A stretch of 43,356 bases of DNA from an uncultured Microbacteriaceae bacterium (GTDB lineage Bacteria > Actinomycetota > Actinomycetes > Actinomycetales > Microbacteriaceae). The stretch is taken from contig CALMSL010000007.1 of the NCBI GenBank assembly GCA_937872445.1, forward strand, positions 1 to 43,356, read 5' to 3'. The notes beneath the pieces are model-generated. The model was not told the DNA's origin and made no database searches. It worked only from the letters and a program-made list of their open reading frames with translations. Below, piece by piece: positions 1 to 7,339 of the stretch (positions are counted from its first letter, which is position 1; each line of letters opens with the position of its first letter). A program made the position numbers and the translations under genes.

Positions 1-147
1 CTGGGCTGCGCGCGTGCCGACGAGCAGGAAACGCACGAGGAGGAACAGGACTCCCACCACGACGATGAAGCACAGCATCCAGATCATGGCGAAAAACATC
101 CCGCCCATGATGGAAATGAATCCGTGACCAAATCCCCAGCCGTACAT
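1..147 (-). CDS. small membrane protein, 3' end cut by window edge (possible SHOCT family)
   Basis: An open frame on the minus strand starts with ATG at 147 and runs off the window edge. The visible 49 residues begin MYGWGFGHGF and are dominated by one long hydrophobic stretch (about residues 12-43), so this is a membrane protein with one or two segments. The start follows a GAGGAG ribosome-binding site that overlaps the stop of the upstream gene, 2 bp away, so the two are translationally coupled. Short proteins of this type with a glycine/tryptophan-rich start often end in a SHOCT domain. That part would lie outside the window, so the family is inference. No function can be assigned. Confidence 0.6.
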   Translation of the reverse strand, partial: MYGWGFGHGFISIMGGMFFAMIWMLCFIVVVGVLFLLVRFLLVGTRAAQ

Positions 148-149
148 GC

Positions 150-338
150 CTACTCCTCTAACTCGTCGATGTCTTGTTCTTTCAGAACCGTGCCCACCGC
201 TATTGCGACGGTCAGCCCCCACACGGCCCACATGAGCGCGAGACGCCAGTCCCGCGGCCCTTTGCGAGTCGCCTGCACCGTGCTCCAGCCGCCGAAGAGC
301 GCGCTGAGCACCGTGCCGCTGAAAATGAACTTCCGCAC
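150..338 (-). CDS. small hypothetical membrane protein
   Basis: This 62-residue frame starts with GTG at 338 and ends in an acidic tail (DIDELEE). It has two short hydrophobic stretches, at about residues 4-20 and 33-52, separated by a basic loop (TRKGPRDWR). An in-frame TGA just upstream rules out a longer protein. The downstream small membrane gene starts 2 bp after its stop, and its Shine-Dalgarno sequence lies inside this gene's last codons, which supports a two-gene operon. No strong ribosome site precedes the GTG. I recognise no named family. Confidence 0.5.
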   Translation of the reverse strand: MRKFIFSGTVLSALFGGWSTVQATRKGPRDWRLALMWAVWGLTVAIAVGTVLKEQDIDELEE

Positions 339-414
339 AGGTCAACGCTACCGTGTTCCCCCGGACGGTACAGGCTCATGGATGCGATACACAGGCGACG
401 CCTATGCTGGCGGC

Positions 415-1062
415 GTGACCAGAAAGTTCCGCGATCGCGAGGATGCCGGCAACGCGCTCGCCGCCGCGTTGACGGATGTCGACGTCGGCAACGCGATCGT
501 GCTCGGTCTCCCCCGGGGCGGCGTGCCGGTTGCCGCGGTGGTCGCGAAGGCGTTGGGGGCGCCGCTGGACGTCGTCGTCGTGCGCAAAGTGGGCGTGCCC
601 GGCCACGCGGAACTCGCCATGGGGGCGATCGCCTCCATCGCGGGGGAGGTCGTCACGGTGCGCAACGAGTCGGTGCTCCGCGGGGCAGGATCGGATGCGC
701 TGCTCCGATTCGACGGCGTCGCCGAGCGTGAACGGACAGAACTGGAGCGGAGGCAGGAGCTGTATCGGGCCGGCCGCGAACCGCTGCGGGTTGCGGGGAA
801 GGATGTCATCCTCGTCGACGACGGCATCGCGACAGGCTCCACGATGCGCGCAGCGGTGCTCGCGCTGGACTCCTCGGATGCGGCATCCGTGACCGTAGCC
901 GTGCCGGTCGGGCCGGCAGACACGCTCGCCGAATTCGAAACACTCGTCGACCGGGTCGTGTGCGTGAGCGTGCCCGAACCGTTTTGGGCGGTCGGGCAGG
1001 CGTACGACGACTTCACCCAGACGTCGGATGACGAGGTGCGGCGGATGCTCGGGGCCGGCTGA
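415..1062 (+). CDS. phosphoribosyltransferase family protein
   Basis: This is a type I phosphoribosyltransferase-fold protein of 215 residues. The PRPP-binding signature VILVDDGIATGSTM is clear near residue 140, and an N-terminal LPRGGVPVA segment is typical of the stand-alone 'phosphoribosyltransferase' group often found beside dienelactone hydrolases. The open frame continues upstream, but the family usually begins with FRDREDAG. GTG at 415 gives that start and lies 6 nt after a TATGCT hexamer, as in a leaderless transcript; ATG at 382 is the alternative. The substrate base is not predictable. The 3' end overlaps the convergent phosphotransferase gene by about 50 bp. Confidence 0.8.
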   Translation: MTRKFRDREDAGNALAAALTDVDVGNAIVLGLPRGGVPVAAVVAKALGAPLDVVVVRKVGVPGHAELAMGAIASIAGEVVTVRNESVLRGAGSDALLRFDGVAERERTELERRQELYRAGREPLRVAGKDVILVDDGIATGSTMRAAVLALDSSDAASVTVAVPVGPADTLAEFETLVDRVVCVSVPEPFWAVGQAYDDFTQTSDDEVRRMLGAG

Positions 1063-1909
1063 GGTCGGGCTCCTCGAGCGTGCCTGCCGCGAGGCGATCG
1101 CGGAAGTTGTGGATGGCGTGGTTCCGCAGGACGAGGTCGCCGACGATGTCTGCGGCGGCCGCAACCTGGAGCGAGAGTGTCGCCCTGTGCACCCGCGCCC
1201 GCATCACCGTCGCCCCGTCCGCGATGTCCTGCAGCCGCGCGGAACCGAAGCTGCCGATCAGAGGTGCGAGGTCTGCCGCGGGATCGCCGATGCCGGCGCA
1301 ATCGAAATCGATCAGGCCGGAAACGCGGCCGTTCTCGAACAGGATGTTGTGCAGGCCGAAGTCTCCGTGGACAAACGTGCGCGGCGCATCCGACTCGACA
1401 TCCAGAAGTCTCGCAATCATGGCCGCGGCCTCCCGGCGCGTCTGCTTATCGTGATCCGAGAGAATCCGCGAAACACGCTCTGGCCATTCCGGGCCACCGC
1501 ACCATGCCCGGATGGGGCCGACGACATCCGTGGGGATGATCGCAAGTTCGGTGAGCACGTGTGCCAGTGAAGTGCGGGCCAGGGACCAGCGGATGTTCAG
1601 ATCGGCGCTGCCCTCGACAACGGTGGTTCCATAGGCCGACCACTCCGGCATCGAGCTCAGTTCGGTGGTGAGCCGCGGAATGGCGGCAGTGAGGTGCGCG
1701 GAGGCGAGCGCATCGAGTGTGCGCATTTCCCGAAGTGCTCGATCTTCGTGCCCGGCGCCCGTGCACACGCGGAGAGCTGTTGAGTTTCCGATTAGGGCAA
1801 CCTCGTGGAACGCGCCGCGGGTGAACGTTGCCTAAGGCCAGTCGAACTGGGGGAGGCTCGCGGACACGGCCCCCCAGAGTAGGTCTCTCGAGGATTCGGG
1901 AATTGCCAT
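1013..1909 (-). pseudogene. aminoglycoside phosphotransferase (APH) family gene interrupted by an in-frame TAG
   Basis: The main frame from 1768 to 1013 encodes an APH/choline-kinase-type fold, with the catalytic loop HGDFGLHN and the metal-binding LIDFDCAGIGDP. The same frame extends upstream to ATG at 1909, which has a good AAGGGGA ribosome site. It reads MAIPESSRDLLWGAV, then reaches a TAG at codon 26 (1834-1832), then continues ATFTRGAFHEVALIGNS, which looks like the normal N-lobe of this family. One change such as CAG to TAG would explain the interruption. Translation could restart at GTG 1768, giving 251 residues without the first part of the N-lobe. The substrate is unknown; many family members act on small molecules other than antibiotics. 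Confidence 0.75.
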
Positions 1910-2081
1910 GACCCGTCCCCTTCCTCATCCGGTGTGCCAGGAGCAACGATACGGAAGGCCGTGCCGCTGCATTGGTCAACGGCCGGTGTCGTGCGGGCGG
2001 CAGTCACTTCGGATAGTTGGGGCTGCTCCTCTCCCGAAACCACCCTGTGGAAAGCCTTTCTCCACCAGTCTTCGAAATCAC

Positions 2082-2117
2082 TTGTAGACGTGTGTTCGGG
2101 TTTGAGATAATTTATGC
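2082..2117 (+). promoter_or_regulatory. sigma-70-type promoter of the HNH gene, leaderless
   Basis: A -35-like TTGTAG (2082-2087) and a -10-like GATAAT (2106-2111) are separated by 18 bp. The expected transcription start, 7 nt after the -10 box, coincides with the A of the ATG at 2118. No Shine-Dalgarno sequence precedes the ATG. Both observations fit a leaderless mRNA. Confidence 0.6.
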
Positions 2118-3563
2118 ATGTCAACATTCGCACAAACGCTCGTTGAGACCGCAGCCGCGGTCGCGGTGTTCGGCGCGGATGTTTCCGACTTCGAGGCGCT
2201 GTCCGACGACCGTTTGCTTGAGCTCGCGACCGTGATTGCCGCGCATGAGCGGGCGTTCGGACTGGTGAAAGCACAGCACGCCGCCCAGGTCGCCCGTCGG
2301 TCGCGTCGCGAGTTCGGCCACTCGGGTCTTGCCGCCCGCAACGGATTCGCGTCCCCTCAGAAATTCCTGCAGCACGTGGGCAACGTCACGGCGCGCGAGG
2401 CCGGCCAGCTCATTTCACTCGGATCCGCGCTCGGCGAGGCGGAGGCTGCTCGCGAGTTGCTCGACTCCGGAATCACCGAGGTGGGCGGAGCGCCGGTCGA
2501 ATTGCCGTGGGATGCGCCCATCACCGGGGCCCTGGCCAGCGGCCTGCTCAGCGTAGCCGGAGCCGACGCGCTGCGGCGCGGCCTGGGCGATCCTACAGAG
2601 GCCATCACCGGCCGGATGCTCGCGGAGCTTGCGGAACGCCTCATTCGGGAGTGCTCCGAGCTGAGCCCGGATCGGCTGCTGAAGGCGGCGCGAGTCGAAC
2701 GGGAACTCCTCGACCTCGACGGCATCCAGGCCAGAGAACAGGAACTCTACGAGCGAGGTGGCGTGAAGCTCTTCCCCCAGACCGACGGGATGTGGCGGCT
2801 GACCGGGCAAATCGACCCCGAATCGGCCGCAATACTGAACACCGCGCTGGACCCGTTCACGAGTCCGCGCAGGGGCGGACCGCGATTCACGCGAACCGAA
2901 GACATTGCCCGGGCGCAGGCCATCATCGACGACCCGCGAACCACCGAGCGGCTCGCGCTCGACGGACTCCTCGAACTCGTGAAACGGGGATCGGCGGCCG
3001 ACCCCGCCACAATGCAGCCCGCCATGCGCGCACTCGTCAAAATCGTGAGCACTGTCGACACGGCGGAAGCAGACATCAACGCGGGGGATACCGCATCCGA
3101 CACCGGGTTCGGCGTCATCGAAAGCAACGGCGAACTCGTTTCCACGGCATCGGTGCAGCGAGCCCTGTGCGACGGAGACTCGGTCCACGTGACGCTCGAC
3201 TCGCACGGCAAACCGCTCGACCTCGGCCGCACAAGCCGCCTGTTCGACCGCCGCCAACGAGAAGCACTCGCCGTGCGCGACGGCGGATGCCTGTGGCCCG
3301 GATGCGATCGCCCACCCGCGTTCACCGAAGCACATCACACGAAACAGTGGAAACGTGACCGCGGGAAAACCAACATCGCAGACGGCATACTCCTGTGCCG
3401 GTTCCATCACCTCCAACTGCACAACAATCATTGGGAAATCGCGCGGAGAAAAGACAACTACTGGCTCACGCCACCGCGCAGCGTCGACCCCGCGCAGAAC
3501 CCCATCCTCCTGAAATCGAAGAGCACACTCATCGAACACCTGCGCCGTCGCACCGCCAGCTGA
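2118..3563 (+). CDS. DUF222 domain-containing HNH endonuclease
   Basis: This 481-residue protein has the standard actinobacterial layout. An alpha-helical DUF222 (13E12-type) region covers about residues 1-330, and a C-terminal HNH nuclease module lies at about 387-445. In the module, GGCLWPGC and LCRFHH supply the likely zinc cysteines, and EAHH with the CRFHHLQLH segment supplies the HNH catalytic histidines. Such genes are numerous in Actinobacteria and are thought to be DNA nucleases, possibly mobile, but their targets are mostly unknown. It is monocistronic, with its own leaderless-type promoter, and is divergent from the broken APH gene. Confidence 0.9.
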   Translation: MSTFAQTLVETAAAVAVFGADVSDFEALSDDRLLELATVIAAHERAFGLVKAQHAAQVARRSRREFGHSGLAARNGFASPQKFLQHVGNVTAREAGQLISLGSALGEAEAARELLDSGITEVGGAPVELPWDAPITGALASGLLSVAGADALRRGLGDPTEAITGRMLAELAERLIRECSELSPDRLLKAARVERELLDLDGIQAREQELYERGGVKLFPQTDGMWRLTGQIDPESAAILNTALDPFTSPRRGGPRFTRTEDIARAQAIIDDPRTTERLALDGLLELVKRGSAADPATMQPAMRALVKIVSTVDTAEADINAGDTASDTGFGVIESNGELVSTASVQRALCDGDSVHVTLDSHGKPLDLGRTSRLFDRRQREALAVRDGGCLWPGCDRPPAFTEAHHTKQWKRDRGKTNIADGILLCRFHHLQLHNNHWEIARRKDNYWLTPPRSVDPAQNPILLKSKSTLIEHLRRRTAS

Positions 3564-3711
3564 CGACACGGTGACCCATCGCGCGACGGCAGCCCGCGAC
3601 AGGCAGATGCTCACCTGCCGCGGCAGCGTGCGCGCAACGGCAGATCAAAGGCGACACCAGCCTGCGCGCGACGCCAATCGAACCTCCGCAAAACTGAGAA
3701 TCCGCCCCCAA

Positions 3712-3747
3712 ACTGACCGATCGGACAGTATCTGACCGATCGGTCAG
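3712..3747. promoter_or_regulatory. two adjacent TetR operator palindromes
   Basis: A perfect 16-bp palindrome, CTGACCGATCGGTCAG, lies at 3732-3747. A near-identical copy, CTGACCGATCGGACAG, lies at 3713-3728. Their centres are 19 bp apart, about two helical turns, and they end 13 bp before the TetR start codon. This is the usual form of an autoregulatory TetR operator controlling the regulator and the export genes behind it. Confidence 0.8.
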
Positions 3748-3760
3748 TTATCGTGGGATC

Positions 3761-4321
3761 ATGTCCACCACAGCAGAAGACCTGCGAACGATCGCGCTCG
3801 AAGAATTCGCGACCGCAGGCTACGCGGCCACCTCGCTGCATCGCATTGCTGAACTCGCCGGACTCTCCAAATCGAGCGTGCTCTACCACTACGACTCCAA
3901 AGACGCGCTCCTCGCCGCCGCCGTACAGCCCGCCATCACCGCGCTCGGCACAATCCTCGACGAACTGGAATCGAAACCGCGCACGAGAGCAACCCGCAAC
4001 CGATTCATCGAAGAATTCGTCGACTTCCTCCTCGACCACACCCCCGAAGTGAACCTGTTCATCAACCAGGGGCCATCGCTCGTCGACGTCCCGGTGGTCG
4101 ACGTCGCCAACGCCGCCGTCGTACGCCTCGCCGAATACTTCTTCACCACAACCACCACCACGGAGGACTGGATGCGATTCGGCGTCGCCCTCGGCGGTGC
4201 CGCGTACATGCTCGCATCCCAACGCACCATGGGGTTCGACCCGGCACCGCGCGAAGAAACCAGAACGGTGCTCATCGGAATCCTCGGCGAACTCCTCGCC
4301 CCCATCCAAACCAAGGGATAA
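3761..4321 (+). CDS. TetR/AcrR family transcriptional regulator
   Basis: This is a 186-residue TetR-type repressor. The N-terminal helix-turn-helix is clear: residues about 5-50 include ALEEFATAGYAATSLHRIAE and SKSSVLYHYDSKDALL, followed by a helical ligand-binding domain. The start codon sits directly behind two copies of a CTGACCGATCGGTCAG palindrome, so it very likely represses its own promoter. The MMPL transporter gene starts 3 bp after the stop, so the regulator and two membrane genes form one operon (3761-9216). The inducer is probably a lipophilic or toxic compound exported by the operon, which is inference from family habits. Confidence 0.93.
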   Translation: MSTTAEDLRTIALEEFATAGYAATSLHRIAELAGLSKSSVLYHYDSKDALLAAAVQPAITALGTILDELESKPRTRATRNRFIEEFVDFLLDHTPEVNLFINQGPSLVDVPVVDVANAAVVRLAEYFFTTTTTTEDWMRFGVALGGAAYMLASQRTMGFDPAPREETRTVLIGILGELLAPIQTKG

Positions 4322-4324
4322 GCA

Positions 4325-7300
4325 GTGGCAACACTCCTCTACCGGCTCGGCCGGTTCTCATTCCAGCGCCCGTGGCGCGTCATCGCCACGTGGCTCGTGC
4401 TCCTCATCGCCATCCTCGGCGGCGGATTCGCGCTCGGCGGCCAATCCCAGGAGTCGTTCGTGATCCCCGGAACCGAGTCGCAACAGGCACTCGACCGGCT
4501 CGAAGCGGTCTTCCCCGAAGTTGCCGGAGCGAACGCCGAAGTGGTACTCGTCGCCCCCACCGGGCACCTCGTCACCACCGCGGCAAACGAGAACGCGATC
4601 AAGAGCATGGCGACCGCCATCCGCGGCATCCCGGGGATCAACTCGGTAACGACACCGTTCGACACGTACGCAGGCAAACAGCTGAGCGACGACAAAACCA
4701 TGGCGATCACCCGCGTGCAATTCGACGGCGCGTCCACGCAAGTGACGAAAACCACCCTCGCCGACCTCACAGCGACGGCATCCATTGCCAGGGACGCCGG
4801 GTTGCGAGTCGAATTCGGCGGTCAGGTCTTCCAGGACACCTCCTTCGGAATCACCGCCACCGAAATCTTCGGAGTCATCTTCGCCGGAATCGTGCTGCTC
4901 ATCACGTTCGGATCGCTGCTTGCAGCCGGAATGCCGCTCCTCAGCGCCCTCATCGGTGTCGGAATCGTGATCGGCGGAATCACGGCGGCATCCGCCTTCA
5001 CCACCATCTCCAGCTCGGCGCCGCTTCTCGCCCTCATGATCGGGCTGGCGGTCGGAATCGACTACACGCTGTTCATCCTGTCCCGCCACCGAAACCAATT
5101 GGCTGCCGGCGAAGACGTGGAGGAGTCTGCCGCGAAAGCGGTCGGCACAGCCGGAAGTGCCGTCATGTTCGCCGGAGTCACCGTCATCATCGCGCTGCTC
5201 GGGCTTCTCGTCGTGGGGATCCCGTTCCTGAGCGTCATGGGAGTTGGCGCCGCCTTCGCGGTGCTCATCGCCATCGGCGTCGCCACCACCCTCCTGCCAG
5301 CACTGCTCGCGCTCGCCGGAGAGCGACTGCGCCCGAAACCGGGATCCCGCGCCGCCAAACGAGCGGTCGCGACCGCCACGGGTGGAAAACCGAGCATGGG
5401 CCTGCGGTGGGTGAAGGGGGTCGTGAAACATCCGATCATCGCGTCCGTGAGCGTCATCGCCGCACTCGGCGTGATCGCGATACCGGCGCTGTCCCTGCAG
5501 CTGAGCCTGCCCGACGGCGGCTCGGAGCCCGCCGCCTCGACGCAGCGCCAGGCGTACGACCTCGTCACGAAGGGATTCGGGGCGGGTTACAACGGCCCGC
5601 TCATCGTCGCCGTCGACATCACACAGACGACCAACATTATGGGGGACCTCGACGGCATTGCTGCGAAACTCGGCAGTGTCAGCGGGGTCGAGTGGGTCAG
5701 TCAGGGCCTTCCGGATGCGGGGCTCGACACCGCCATCATCCAGGTCGTACCGTCCAGCGCACCTGACGCCGAGAAAACCAAGCAGCTCGTTCAGGCGATC
5801 CGCGACCTCGCACCAACAATCAAATCGCAGTACGGAACACCCATCTGGGTGACCGGCACCACCGCCGTGGGAATCGACATTTCGAGTCGGCTGAGCGGTG
5901 CGCTCATCCCGTTCGGACTCATCGTGGTCGGGTTGTCCATCGTGCTGCTCATGATGGTGTTCCGCTCCGTGCTCGTACCCGTCAAGGCGGCGCTCGGATT
6001 CCTGCTGTCCGTCGTCGCAGCATTCGGGGTGACCGTCGCCGTGTTCCAGTGGGGTTGGTTCGGAAACCTCGTCCAGCTCGACAGCGCCGGGCCGATCCTC
6101 AGCTTCATGCCGATCCTTCTCATGGCTGTGCTATTCGGGCTCGCCATGGACTACGAAGTGTTTCTGGTATCCGGCATGCGGGAAGAGTTCGTGCACGGGA
6201 CGGGCAGTCGCAGCGAAAACGCGAAGGCCGCGATTCCGCGCGGATTCGCGAACGGTTCCCGCGTGGTGACCGCCGCCGCTCTCATCATGTTCTTCGTATT
6301 CTTCGCGTTCGTGCCGGAAGGTTCCGGCATGATCAAACCCATCGCACTCGGGCTCGCGACCGGCATCGCGTTTGACGCGTTCCTCGTGCGCATGACCCTG
6401 GGGCCGGCACTCATGGCGCTCATGGGCAAGGCGGCGTGGTGGATGCCGGCATGGCTCGGCCGACTGCTGCCCAACGTCGACATCGAGGGCGAGAGCCTGC
6501 GGGACCACATCGCGGCGACCGAGTGGGCGCGAGGGCAACAGGGGATGGCGATCACTGCCGACGAACTCGTCGCCGGTGCGGAACCGGGTTATGAGGGGCA
6601 CCGCGTCGGGCCGCTCAGCTTCGCGATCCCCCAGGGTGCGGTACTGCTCGCGAACGGCCCGGCAGCCGATCGGCGGATACTCGCCGCAACGCTCGCGGGA
6701 CGCCTGTCCGTCGCGGAGGGGCGCGCGCAGGTTGCCGGACATCCGCTGCCATCCGAACATGATCGTGTCGCACGGCGCGTGGCCATGATCGACGTCGGTG
6801 GAACGGAGACGACCGGGTCGAATCGTGATTCGGGCGACGGTTCGTGGCGTGACCCGAGTTGGAGCGACCTTCTCGTCGAACGCTTGAGCGTCACCCTCCC
6901 GTGGTACCGCTCCTGGTTGACCCGCCGGGTTGCCACGGAATGGTTGGGACGAGTCTCCGACGCGTTCGCCGCCGCTACGGGCACTGGTGTTTCGCCGAAT
7001 GCACCGATCGACGCCAGCGTGGGCATCCGCACCCTGCCGCGATTGGAGCGGGCGGTCGCCCTCGCGAGCGTAGCGCTCGTGGAGTCGCCGGCCGTCGCGA
7101 TGTTCGATGTGCCGGATGCGTTCGCCGACCCCGCCGACGAGCGGGCGTTTCTTCAGGCAATTTCGGCACTCGCGCCAGCCGGAACCATGATCGTCGTCGG
7201 ATCGGCAGCGCCGTTCGCCGACACCGCCATCGACGGCCGCGACATCATCCGACTGGACCTAGAGCAGACCCCCAGCGGTACCGGCGCCCGCCACGCCATT

Positions 7301-7339
7301 ACCCACCCAGCAGGCTTCACGGAAGGCAACAACTCATGA
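4325..7339 (+). CDS. MMPL family transporter with C-terminal degenerate ABC-ATPase-like domain
   Basis: The first 720 or so residues form an RND/MMPL transporter. The N-terminal segment is at about 18-38, followed by a periplasmic loop and two membrane bundles carrying the family motifs GLAVGIDYTLF (about 239-249) and FGLAMDYEVF (about 604-613). The last 260 residues, after the final membrane segment, resemble an ABC ATPase in layout. They show LANGPAADRRILAATL (about 775-790) where Walker A should be, LERAVALASVALVESP where the signature and following helix occur, and AMFDVPDA (about 925-932) in place of Walker B. The Walker lysine and catalytic glutamate are missing, so ATP hydrolysis is doubtful. 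GTG start with an AAGGGA site. The stop overlaps the next ATG (ATGA). Drug or lipid export is inferred. Confidence 0.88.
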   Translation: MATLLYRLGRFSFQRPWRVIATWLVLLIAILGGGFALGGQSQESFVIPGTESQQALDRLEAVFPEVAGANAEVVLVAPTGHLVTTAANENAIKSMATAIRGIPGINSVTTPFDTYAGKQLSDDKTMAITRVQFDGASTQVTKTTLADLTATASIARDAGLRVEFGGQVFQDTSFGITATEIFGVIFAGIVLLITFGSLLAAGMPLLSALIGVGIVIGGITAASAFTTISSSAPLLALMIGLAVGIDYTLFILSRHRNQLAAGEDVEESAAKAVGTAGSAVMFAGVTVIIALLGLLVVGIPFLSVMGVGAAFAVLIAIGVATTLLPALLALAGERLRPKPGSRAAKRAVATATGGKPSMGLRWVKGVVKHPIIASVSVIAALGVIAIPALSLQLSLPDGGSEPAASTQRQAYDLVTKGFGAGYNGPLIVAVDITQTTNIMGDLDGIAAKLGSVSGVEWVSQGLPDAGLDTAIIQVVPSSAPDAEKTKQLVQAIRDLAPTIKSQYGTPIWVTGTTAVGIDISSRLSGALIPFGLIVVGLSIVLLMMVFRSVLVPVKAALGFLLSVVAAFGVTVAVFQWGWFGNLVQLDSAGPILSFMPILLMAVLFGLAMDYEVFLVSGMREEFVHGTGSRSENAKAAIPRGFANGSRVVTAAALIMFFVFFAFVPEGSGMIKPIALGLATGIAFDAFLVRMTLGPALMALMGKAAWWMPAWLGRLLPNVDIEGESLRDHIAATEWARGQQGMAITADELVAGAEPGYEGHRVGPLSFAIPQGAVLLANGPAADRRILAATLAGRLSVAEGRAQVAGHPLPSEHDRVARRVAMIDVGGTETTGSNRDSGDGSWRDPSWSDLLVERLSVTLPWYRSWLTRRVATEWLGRVSDAFAAATGTGVSPNAPIDASVGIRTLPRLERAVALASVALVESPAVAMFDVPDAFADPADERAFLQAISALAPAGTMIVVGSAAPFADTAIDGRDIIRLDLEQTPSGTGARHAITHPAGFTEGNNS

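Noticed and set aside
3602-3619. GGCAG...CTGCC hairpin after the HNH gene
   Set aside because: The stem is only 5 bp with an 8-nt loop, too weak to call a terminator.
6859-7335. N-terminal extension of the YhgE/Pip frame
   Set aside because: It lies inside the MMPL gene and is Arg/Pro-rich. ATG 7336 with its ATGA overlap and ribosome site is the real start.
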